Positions 38,061 through 48,376 of a stretch of 64,000 nt of DNA are shown here, in pieces. The notes under the pieces are model-generated. The model was not told where the DNA came from, searched no databases, and saw only the letters and a program-made list of their open reading frames with translations. Within the stretch, counting starts at the first letter, position 1. Each line of letters opens with the position of its first letter. The position numbers were made by a program, and so were the translations under genes. This DNA comes from Rhyacichthys aspro (Eukaryota; Chordata; Actinopteri; Gobiiformes; Rhyacichthyidae), in NCBI GenBank assembly GCA_036850595.1, contig CM072153.1:10434169-10498168 (forward strand), read 5' to 3'.

Positions 38061-40784
38061 TAAAAGGTTCAAAGGTTGAAACGAGACAGTAAAAGTGCCG
38101 GAAAGACAGCATTGTAAAAACACCTGCTACGGTAGCCATAGCACGTTGTGTGAGTATGCAGTGCCTTGTGTTGACTCTGGCGGGAGACTCGAAACAAGAA
38201 CATACCTTTTCAATGTCTAATAACAGTGTTTTATTGAGGTACTAAGCTCCAGTTTTTACTCATGCACTAAACATCAGCCCACACAGCTACTTTGCATACA
38301 AAAGTCCACTGCAGACACACTATTGGCCTCTGTGAAGCTGCAGAGAAGAATGTCATGAACCCTGACACAAAACGTGTCTGCCCAGAGACAAGCAACCATA
38401 CAGAATGTGGCAACTTTTCAAAAATGACATAAAATAACAAGAAAATGGCCTCTAAAACCACTAAAAAGTTATTTGCCCCAGTACAACCCTAGAATAAAAC
38501 TAACTTTTGGAATCAGAGTGGGAAGGAAATGTAAATCTAATTTTGCCTTGTAATAACCACTCTCTTTTCCAAAAAATAATATGAACACAAAAGTAACAGC
38601 TTTGTTATTGTACAAAAGACAAAAAACTTTTTAAAAATCAGAGTGCAACTTATGTGGTGTTTTGGTAGTGCTTTGAAAATGTAGAGCTTTCTTTCAGAGA
38701 AGGAGGAACAAAAAACATGCTTGTGAGGCTGTGAAGCTAGCACTTTAAAGTTTGGCCGTGAACTGCTTTTACAAAAATAAACTATAAAGTATGGTAGATT
38801 TAATGGGCACAGGGTAAACAGCCACATGGGGAGATCAACCACAGTCAACCACAGCACTGTCGTTTATGGGTCAGTCAACACAGTGGGGCGTCTGGGAAGC
38901 CTTTTCATGAATGATAAGCTTTTTTCACTCACATATCTCCTGCAGCTCCACAGACAGCAACACAAGTCCTCTGATGATTGATGGAACAGTAACAGTCGAC
39001 GAGCCAAAGCCAATGCAACAAGGTACGACTTTGCTTTCTCAGACGACATCTTAAACCTCTTGTACATGATTATTACTTTTTACCTGAAGGGTTGTCTATG
39101 TACATTCACAGACATTCACTGAATTTCTTTTATGAGTGATGTTGATCAGTGAACAGGCTCAATGCTTTTATCACTGCGTTTTTTTTGTTTTTGTTTTTTA
39201 CAAACTCAGATGTGTCGTGCCTCTCGATTAAGTTAGCTCTCCTGAGTCAGCAATCAGCAGTAACTTTGTACTTGTGCTTTGATTACCCAACAAATGGTCA
39301 TCTGAGGTAAACTGATGTGCTCTGTCAGCAAAACCATGAAGATGGTAATTAGTTTGAGACATAGTTCATACTGAGAAACTGACAAAGTATGTAGTCCAGG
39401 ACAATCATTTAGACCGGCCTGTGTCCAGAAAGTATGTGTGTTACATAATATCACCAAGAATTACAACAGAGAGAGCCAGGCTTATTCCAGAGAGATTTCA
39501 TGAAAAAAGCGTGCTTTGGTGCAAGCTTTTTTGAATTATACATTCCCAATGGGTGTTCTAAAAACTATTAAAGATTTATAGGCATAGCTGATAAATAATA
39601 AATTTATGGTGGGGATGACTGTGAAGGATAGAGCAGGGGTATACAGTAGATGGAGACCAACACTTTGTGAATTATGCATGGTGCCAGACACGGTGGGCAC
39701 AGGGAAACGTTATTAACACAGAACCCATGCCTATAATGTCTTTGCTATTTCTTTTTTTTACATTTCACTGAAGGTTCTCAGGTTTCTGTCTGACTACACT
39801 ATGAACAGTAATAGTCTGAATCAACACAAAGCATATTAGAGTATGAAAGGCCCTGCACATGCAGTGCATTCAGTCAGTGTGTCTGTCTTGTACCTGCCAC
39901 TTATATCCATAAGTATCCATAAATGTTTCATTATATAGCCTTTAGCCGGATGTTGCACCTCAGTATATATAGGCCTACTACTGTGTTCACTCACTGACCT
40001 CAGTCTGGAGTATTGTTTTTATTCTTATTTCATTTAAACAAAACTGTTGCTTTGGCTAAATTAACAGCTTTTTAGAGAAAACTTGCTAAACTTAATTGTT
40101 GTTGATTTATGTATTTATGTTTTCATTTATTTGCAAACTTCAGTGGTTCAGTGATGCAATGTCCATGAAATAGATTTCTGGGTTTGCCTACATTAGTGCA
40201 TAAAGTTTGTTGCTTTAGTAACAGCTTGCATTGCTAAATCAGCAGCTAAATCATGGTTGCTGGCATTAGTAAGGACTGCAACATGCGTGTTGCAATCCAG
40301 TTGCAATCCTAATACAGACAGATTGCTAATGTAAGGATTACAAAATTAGACATTTGCTGATCTATTTTGATGTATTTGTTATAATTGTATTTGTCTTTTT
40401 ACATCAACAAAAAATACTTAAAGTGAAAATCCACCTTACCTTAGGTGACCAGTATAATTTTTATGAGGAAGTTCTGTTGCTGGACCTTTTTGAAATATAA
40501 CAACTTTTTTTTTTTTAAAGCAGGTGAATCTGTGAAGGCTCAGAGAAACTAGTTTAGCCAAGCAGGTGGGTGCCATGGAAACTGAGTGATGGACATCTAC
40601 AGTCAGTCTACAGACATTACACTGGTATTATATTTGGTTAAAAGCAGGAGAATCTGAACAGGGGCAGTTCAAAGTATTCATATTTTAGGGTTTTTAGATA
40701 TTCACTGACCTTAAACAGGGGACAGTCCCAGTTCAATTGTGATGAGGACAAAACCATTTGGTTTTGTCATGTTTTGTCATGAGG
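38061..40784. other. Intergenic stretch, no gene recognised
   Basis: Short reading frames only; A/T-rich with a few poly-T tracts. No exon with splice support and no clear mobile element. Confidence 0.5.
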
Positions 40785-40898
40785 ACATCTCTAGTCGTCC
40801 TGTAGACAAAACTGGGCATCACGGAGACACAACCAGTCACCCTGTTGAGACAACAAGACACCATGTGCACAGAACCAGTCGCTTTGTGGACATAATAA
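40785..40898. repeat. Degenerate leading edge of the 21-bp minisatellite
   Basis: Blocks such as GGAGACACAACCAGTCACC and GCACAGAACCAGTC resemble diverged units of the array that starts at 40899. They are probably older copies at the array edge. Confidence 0.6.
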
Positions 40899-42431
40899 GA
40901 CGTCATAGTGACACAACAAGACGTCATGGGGACACAACCAGATGTCATGGGGACACAACCAGACGTCATGGGGACACAACCAGACGTCATAGGGACACAA
41001 TCAGACGTCATGGGGACACAACCAGATGTCATGGGGACACAACCAGATGTCATGGAGACACAACCAGTAGTCATAGGGACACAACCAGACATCATGGGGA
41101 CACAACCAGTAGTCATAGGGACACAATCAGACGTCATGGGGACACAATCAGACGTCATGGGGACACAACCAGATGTCATGGGGACACAACCAGACGTCAT
41201 GGGGACACAACCAGACGTCATAGGGACACAATCAGACGTCATGGGGACACAACCAGATGTCATGGGGACACAACCAGATGTCATAGGGACACAACCAGAC
41301 ATCATGGGGACACAACCAGTAGTCATAGGGACACAATCAGACATCATGGGGACACAACCAGATGTCATGGGGACACAATCAGACGTCATGGAGACACAAC
41401 CAGTAGTCATAGGGACACAACCAGACGTCATGGGGACACAACCAGACGTCATGGGGACACAACCAGACGTCATGGGGACACAATCAGACGTCATGGGGAC
41501 ACAACCAGATGTCATGGGGACACAACCAGACATCATGGGGACACAACCAGACGTCATGGGGACACAACCAGACGTCATGGGGACACAACCAGATGTCATG
41601 GGGACACAACCAGATGTCATGGGGACACAACCAGATGTCATGGGGACACAACCAGATGTCATAGGGACACAATCAGACATCATGGGGACACAACCAGATG
41701 TCATGGGGACACAACCAGATGTCATGGGGACACAACCAGATGTCATGGGGACACAACCAGATGTCATAGGGACACAACCAGACATCATGGGGACACAACC
41801 AGTAGTCATAGGGACACAATCAGACATCATGGGGACACAACCAGATGTCATGGGGACACAATCAGACGTCATGGAGACACAACCAGTAGTCATAGGGACA
41901 CAACCAGACGTCATGGGGACACAACCAGACGTCATGGGGACACAATCAGACGTCATGGGGACACAACCAGATGTCATGGGGACACAACCAGACATCATGG
42001 GGACACAACCAGACGTCATGGGGACACAACCAGACGTCATGGGGACACAACCAGACGTCATGGGGACACAACCAGATGTCATAGGGACACAACTAGATGT
42101 CATAGGGACACAACTAGATGTCATAGGGACACAACCAGACGTCATGGGGACACAACCAGATGTCATAGGGACACAACTAGATGTCATAGGGACACAACCA
42201 GACGTCATGGGGACACAACCAGACGTCATGGGGACACAACCAGATGTCATGGGGACACAACCAGACGTCATGGGGACACAACCAGACGTCATGGGGACAC
42301 AACCAGACGTCATGGGGACACAACCAGATGTCATGGGGACACAACCAGACGTCATAGGGACACAACCAGACGTCATAGGGACACAATCAGACGTCATGGG
42401 GACACAACCAGACGTCATGGGGACACAACCA
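40899..42431. repeat. 21-bp minisatellite, 73 units in strict phase
   Basis: The consensus unit is GACGTCATGGGGACACAACCA. The array length of 1533 bases equals 73 x 21, and the same frames stay open throughout, so all length changes have been whole units. Variation sits at few positions: GACGTC/GATGTC/GACATC, CATGGGG/CATAGGG/CATGGAG, and CAACCA/CAATCA/CAACTA, plus an AGTAGTC form. Three frames (two plus, one minus) remain open for over 510 codons, encoding heptads such as DVMGTQP and GCVPMTS. This follows from the seven-codon unit and is not evidence of a gene: there are no splice sites, start context or domains to support one. Confidence 0.97.
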
Positions 42432-43080
42432 GCAGGAGGTCTGATTGTTAAGTACTGATTTTAGACATAACCTTTGCTTCTTGCTAAAACACTAAGGTGT
42501 CCTGAGGTGTCCAACTGCTGCATGCTTCAGTAATTACCACAAAAGCTAACAAGTCATTTGGCGTGGACTGAGTGCGTGTTGCAATCCAGTGCATGATTGT
42601 GTGATGAGCCAAGGTCACAGCCAAAGGACAATGAGTTGGTTATCATTTCAGCTCACTGATTGGAGAGCCAAAAGTCTGTGCTTCTATCACCAAAGACCAG
42701 CTCAAACATCTTCGTCTGTGATCACTGCTGGAGGCCTGCCACATAAACAAACACCACTGGGGCATAAAACTCATTTATTCTGCTCTAATCAAGTGCCTAG
42801 TTGCCCTGAGTTTGTGTTACCGTAGACAGAGAAACACTTTTTTGTAGGCAGTAATAAGTATCAACATGGCTTACTCTGATGTTTTAATTCGAACAAGACC
42901 TTAAGGTTTTAAACTGTGTGTGAGTAGCATTTGTGGAATGTTCAAAGACATTTTTGTGAACGAATTTTTACGCTAGTCATGTTCTGTAAAACTGCCCGCT
43001 GGCTCCTGCAGTACTCCGTCTTCCTTACAAACAGCTTAGTCAATGATCATTTTAAAATCCGAGCCTGTTTAAAAACCAAA
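42432..43080. other. Intergenic stretch, no gene recognised
   Basis: About 650 bases between the minisatellite and the candidate two-exon gene. If the donor at 43093 of that candidate is used, a downstream exon could lie in this interval or beyond, but none was identified. Confidence 0.4.
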
Positions 43081-44605
43081 TCACGTGCTCACCAAATCCC
43101 ACACATATTCATTCATCTCCCTGTGCCTCAAAAGCACAAATGTTCTCCTCGTCCTGTTTTTAGCTGAGTGAGAGTTATTCCAGTGAACGAAGAGACGAGA
43201 GGGATGTTGTTGCTCCGAAGCTGACAGCCGTGTCAGAAATTCTGCAGACACATACAATTTCAGCCGAGACTTGGAGCGACCCTGAGGGGAAATAGATTTG
43301 ACCTTTTGATGTGGATAACCATTAATCCACAGGGTACAGGTCGTTCTGTCCACAAACACGTTCACTGAACAGAGCTCTCCTCCAGGCCCCAACATAGTAA
43401 TTCTTACAATGACAAAGCAAAAATACAAATAACGTCAGACCCCAAAGAACCATGACATAAACTATTATTTAGAGCCATCCCAAATGAAACAATATAAACA
43501 CTTTATTATCAAGGGTTACCAGGGTACATTTTTTTGCCACAACTTCACGACTATTCAAGTTGTTGCTCACCAGTTTTTAATGGTTACTTATCGTATTAAA
43601 GGAATAACAAAAGTCAAATTGAGGATGACGCAACTATTGGACCACCTGTCTTATAGTTTTCTTGTATTTTTTGTGGGATCTGATTGGCTGAAAGCTCAAA
43701 AATGCATGTAAACAAAGGAATAATTACAGGCAGAGGGACATTGGTTTACATGTATATTTACCTCACATTTTCTATCGTGTGAGGATTAAAACAACATTGT
43801 GTAACTTTTTACCAGAAAATACAGTATGTAGCGTCAAAATTGTTCAAAGATGTCTCTGCAAAGTCAATTTAATGGTTCTCTGACATAAAGGAAGGAAGAA
43901 TGATCCCTTCTATAAAAAGGATATGGTACATATTGAAACGAGACAGTCCCTTTCTTTTTCATCTAAGCTCTCTCCTTTATCTCAGATGTGACCTTTTGAG
44001 GACCTCATGCCTCTGCTCCTCCACCTCTGCTGCAGCCTCTGTCTGGCTCCCACTGGCACTCTCCCAGGATGCACAGGTGTAAGTGGGCTTACCCAGATGG
44101 CTTTGTGGCTGATGCTGACAGGAGCCAGCCAACTCGCCCCTGACATAGGTCATTCAACGGCCACACGCTCCCTTTTCTAACACTTCACTCTAATCACTTG
44201 CTTTTTCCAGTGCATGTGCAGACTGGTAAACAAATCTTCAAAAAAGAGGATTACAGCAATCTTAAATCTTATGTTTACCTCACAGTATGATTAAAAGAAA
44301 CAGAATGCCCATGATGTTTTAAGCTGGGGCTCTGAAGCATGTAAAATAAAATGAATCCTTACATTTATTACTTTCTGCTTGAATGTAAATGCTCAGAAAG
44401 GCAGTGTAAAGCGGCCATATTCTAAAGAGCTTGCTTACCTGTTGATGCGGAGCTCCGGTCCCCAGGTGAGAGGTGTGTGCACTGAGTCAGAAGAGAGCAA
44501 ACAGGAAGTGCAGAGGTGTTCGCAGGTGGATCCACACGGGAAGAAGGGCAGCACCTTAATGAGTGGGATCAGCTGCTCTATAAAGGGCCTTTTGGAAATA
44601 AACAT
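43081..44605 (-). CDS. Candidate unrecognised gene, two exons, possibly partial
   Basis: Exon A runs to an AACAG/GTAAGC donor at 44439. It starts either at an acceptor (CCAAAAG) at 44588 or at an ATG at 44605 (MFISKRPFIEQ). Exon B starts after a TTGTAAG acceptor at 43402 and reads to a TGA at 43081; a good donor (TTTG/GTGAGC) lies 12 bases earlier, at 43093. The split codon AG/A joins the exons in frame. With the ATG and the TGA the product is 162 residues. Exon A has a cysteine cluster, C-x3-C-x3-C-x2-C (CGSTCEHLCTSC), and codons ending mostly in C or G, unlike the surroundings. Exon B has two further cysteines (GELCSVNVFVD, TTCTLWINGY) and two possible N-glycosylation sites (NNSH, KNRT). 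No signal peptide is evident, so earlier exons are likely if the product is secreted. I recognise no family. Confidence 0.4.
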
Positions 44606-44967
44606 GTCACAAGGGAATGCACTGGGCAAGTCTCAACAGAGAGGTCAACGTATAGAGCTGAGGTCTGGAAAATGTAGTATCATTACTTATTGCATTTATG
44701 AACACAGGAAATAGGTATTTAACAACTGTACTTCCGGTTTCGGCTCCAAGTGATAGCCTGGTGTCCCCCCTTTCATGTAAGTAATGCTAGACTGTTGTTT
44801 TAATTACTAGAAATTGTTTGACAAATTTTTTACTGTGTAGTAGGCTCATTTTTTTGCAAACGTGTTTCCAAAAGCAATAAGCAAAAAACATATATTTTTT
44901 CACTCTCACAGTTAAAGTATTGCAATGTGAAATAAATCAATTTGTTATCAAATATTGTTTTAAGTTT

Positions 44968-45325
44968 TAAAGCGGCACTGTGTAATATTTATCCAGTAGA
45001 GGGCGAGGGTCCCTCTACAGACTCTGTGTGTTGTTACGACAGCAGCTCCATATTCACGTTATCTGTGTACAAGAGGAGACTGTCCAAGATGGCAAGTCTG
45101 GAAGAAGAAGAAAAAAAAGTCTTCTGAAACAGTAATTTTTGCGTATTTTGCACAAATATGACTCTGCTGGGCTCTGGAGTATTGGCTAATTTCTGCTCCC
45201 TCTATTTGAGCCGAAAAGCGTGTTACTCACATAATCTAAGTCCTCATCCCATGGACAGGAAAGTTATATTGGAAGTTTATGTCCAGATGAGAAAGGCATG
45301 ATTCTATTAATCTCATGTGAAAAAG
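44968..45325 (+). repeat. Dispersed repeat, copy 1 of a ~355-bp family
   Basis: Aligns along its length with 56163-56516. Shared blocks include CCAGTAGAGGG, CCCTCTACAGA, CTCTGTGT-GTTGTTAC, GTCTTCTGAAAC, ACAAATATGACTCTGCT, TATTTGAG, and GATTCTA-TATTCTCATGT-like ends. It starts with the AAGC..CACTGTGTAA form seen at the edge of common teleost repeats. No coding capacity. The class (SINE or short DNA element) is undecided. Confidence 0.75.
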
Positions 45326-45339
45326 ATTTTGGATCCACT

Positions 45340-45545
45340 AGTGGTCCTTGTGATATATTTCAAACTGTAAAGCCTTGCTAAATAAATGCACACATTCACG
45401 ATTGGATTTGTCTGATTCAATAGTCAACCATGTCAAGCATGACATTGAAATAGATTTCCTTTGAAGCTGTGAGTTAAGACCATGGGGAATCAAACCCAGC
45501 CCACTCTGTGTTATGTGCTCTTCTAGGTGAACCAGCAAGGCACAA
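45340..45545 (-). mobile_element. tRNA-derived SINE copy
   Basis: On the minus strand GCTGGTTCACCTAG (plus 45523-45536) resembles an A-box region, and GGGTTTGATTCCCC (plus 45484-45497) is a strong B box. The spacing suits a tRNA-like head. A non-tRNA body of about 140 bases follows. Its head resembles the one at 58645. Confidence 0.65.
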
Positions 45546-46721
45546 CATCTGCCAGATTATTTTGGAGAAAATCCTGTCTCAAATCTAGCAAACAAATGAG
45601 ATTAAACTCTACAAGGAACAAGGATGTGTTTTGGGTTTAAGTCTGTCAGCCAAAAACCCCACATTTACATTTCATCCCCATTGTCTGGTATATATGTCCG
45701 TGTCAGAATGCTTTGAGTTTCCCAGTTGTAAGCGTCTGTTCTCTCATATATCATACAGGAGGCATCATTAAAGAATCATGGATGCATCTTTATATTCAAG
45801 CACGATGCATGAGACATGTACTGCACATCAACAAGGAGCTCTGGGTGTGTGCATGCATCAAATGGGAGACTTCAGATGCTGCGTTAGGAGAGATTTTCTT
45901 GCTGAATCTTTAAATCATTTCCACTAAGAGTCTATTCTCATTCTGATTAAACGGCTGATCATTTACCATGCTTTGACATTTCATGGATCAGTGCCCTTCT
46001 GCTCCACTAGTTAATCAAAAACTTCACTGCACTGTGACTTTGCTTGCCACTGTCTTGAACGATAGAAACATTTCACCTAAAATCAAATAGAACTCATTAA
46101 CAGTTTGGTAAATACACCTATGAGCGGTTTGTAGTCAAATCTGTGGGAAAAGAAACTGATGACGTCCTCTATTTGCAGTCAGATCCACATTCCCTCTGTC
46201 TACATGGCGGAAGATAGCTTCTATAGGGGTTGCTGACTGTGTGGTTTAATTGGATCTTATCTGAAATCTTGTGCTATAGCATTCCCCCTCCAGACCCCTA
46301 ATCCCCCTCACACAGCAAACACAAACCGATCATATCTCCCGACGGAGCAGAAATCCAGGGGAGACAGTGGTGACATTTTACTTTATGACCTTCAACATGT
46401 AGTAAACAGAGGAGTTAAAGGAGCTGTATGAGTTTTGACATCCAGAATCGAACTCATCATCATTTGTCACAGTAAAGCCAAGAGGAGTGTATAGGAAGTT
46501 AACAGTAATGACAGGACAAACTAATAAATACTCACAGTGGTGTCAAACTCAAAGTTGTGGTAAACAAGAATCCTTTTCTTAAATGTTACTGTGAATCAGC
46601 AGTGAATGTAAGGTTTCATTTTTATTTGAGTCTATACCACATCAGTTTATTTTTGACATTTATTTCCTCATTTTCCCATTTCTGACTCATTTTCATGCAC
46701 CGTTTTGTAAATTCAATCTTA
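45546..46721. other. Non-coding stretch, no gene recognised
   Basis: Short frames without support. No repeat ends or exon structure identified. Confidence 0.45.
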
Positions 46722-46919
46722 AACCTGTTCAAAACCAACTAAAACCTGTTCAAATCCAACTAAAACTTGTAAGAAATCAAATAAAAGCTATTTAAATCCA
46801 ACTGAAGCTTCTTCCAACGCAAATAAAACCAGTTCAAATCCAACTTAAACCTGCTCAAATCCAACTAAAACATGTTCAAATCGTTCAAAAACTTCTTCAA
46901 ATCCCCCTAAAGCTTGTTC
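46722..46919. repeat. Second, diverged 21-bp tandem repeat, about nine copies
   Basis: Units resemble AACCTGTTCAAATCCAACTAA, repeated about nine times with several substitutions per copy. The sequence is unrelated to the array at 41-42 kb although the period is the same. The divergence suggests it is older. Confidence 0.85.
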
Positions 46920-47107
46920 TGATTAATGTGCAATTTTCCAAAAATGTCACCTACCACATGTATTGGAGGGCCAAACAAAACAATGCAAAGGGCTGCATTT
47001 GGTCATTTTTTAGGTCACACTTGCAGAATCACTGGTTCAACCACAAGAGTGTCATCTCTGCATACATACAGTATGAACAGTATGGGGTGAATTTTAAATA
47101 GCTGTGC

Positions 47108-47164
47108 TCTTCTTCTTCTTCTTCTTCTTCTTCTTCTTCTTCTTCTTCTTCTTCTTCTTCTTCT

Positions 47165-47199
<35 letters not shown>
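47108..47199. repeat. (TTC)n microsatellite, about 30 units
   Basis: A nearly pure CTT/TTC tract with two interruptions at its right end. The pyrimidine/purine strand bias allows triplex formation. A poly-phenylalanine reading frame through it is an artefact. Confidence 0.95.
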
Positions 47200-47200
<1 letters not shown>

Positions 47201-48049
47201 CTCTGGCTGCTTCTGACTTCTTTCAGGGATTGGAAACGGCGACTGGAGACTTACCGGCCTTCCTCAGTGTAAAGCCTGACCGAAATAAGACTGGGCTCTA
47301 CAAGATCACTCGGTTTGCTAACTGGGTTTGAACTCACTTCTTTGGCCTCATTAGAGGACTCCACTCAGCTTGAAACTAACTCCAACTCCTTTTCTTTTTT
47401 TGATCTGCTCGCTGTGAATGTTGTGGGCTACTGAACACAACCTCACAGAAAACGGCAGGATTTCTTGTCCATTTTCCTGGACTGTAAAGAGGACTCAACA
47501 TTATATATATATCTTTGTCTAGTATCTCTAATAGAAATGTTCTCCAAATCAATAAATGATCTTCAGTGGCTTCAGAATATCCAAGGCCTCTAATTGCATT
47601 AAAAATGGAGGAAAAAAGGATTAGCCACGGTCATTTCTCTATCATTACTTGCCCCTGTCTTTCTCCTTAGGCCTTTGCCCCTAAATCCTTTCAGTTTTCA
47701 GTTTCATATGGCCAGCTTCCAAACATCCACAACAAAGCTTACAACAACCTAAGCCCCATTTCTGTGTATCAAACACACGCCTATCAACAATCAATTTTGT
47801 CATTCACTTTTCACAGGTAAAAGGGGCTCATCTTCAAATCTGAAATCACACACCACCACACAACATTCTGATTTATTTGAGTGGACGGATGATAAGGCTT
47901 AATTGTTATGATGTATAGTCTATGAGTATTAGTAACGTACGAGTAAACCCATTTCCACATCTGCCATTTTTGTCACGCTGTTTAGGACGACCATACGCCC
48001 CGATTTAACCGAGACAGTCCCTATGTCCTGGCAGATATCTATAATGTCC

Positions 48050-48366
48050 GATGGCTGCTCAATTATGGAAAAAATCATTATCACAATTATTTTGGTCATT
48101 ATTGAAATCACGATTATATTACATGATCACTCATTGACTTTGGAAATATGGATTTATTGAGGAAAACAGTGAATTCTCCTTAAAATAAATAATATATTCA
48201 GACGCAAAAATAAATTGCTTAAAAAATAAACAGAAATACTACTATACACTATAATTGTGGAAGTGCACTACATAGTTGATCTTATTTATCTAAAGTTTTA
48301 TCTTGATGACATAAGTTTTGCGATCGTTGGGAACCGAAATTGAATATTTGATTAATTGCACAGTCC
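48050..48366. mobile_element. Short inverted-repeat element (MITE-like) with target duplication
   Basis: The left end GGCTGCTCAATTA pairs imperfectly with the complement of the right end (GGACTGTGCAATTA). The string CTATAATGTCC occurs directly on both sides (48039-48049 and 48366-48376), a clear target-site duplication of 10-11 bases. The interior is A/T-rich, with the ATTATTTTGGTCATTATTG and AATATTTGATTAATTGCA tracts familiar from a widespread fish repeat. It has no coding capacity. The flanks (CGATTTAACCGAGACAGTCC) appear to belong to an older repeat into which it inserted. Confidence 0.8.
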
Positions 48367-48376
48367 TATAATGTCC

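Noticed and set aside
40899..42431. Possible CRISPR array
   Set aside because: The units are contiguous, 21 bases long and without spacers, in a vertebrate genome. It is a minisatellite.
40733..42458. Three reading frames of 516-570 codons on both strands
   Set aside because: All are products of a 21-bp unit whose length is a multiple of three. There is no start context, splice structure, domain or neighbour support, and both strands are open equally.
47104..47331. Poly-phenylalanine protein of 75 codons
   Set aside because: It is the translation of a TTC microsatellite with a short random tail.
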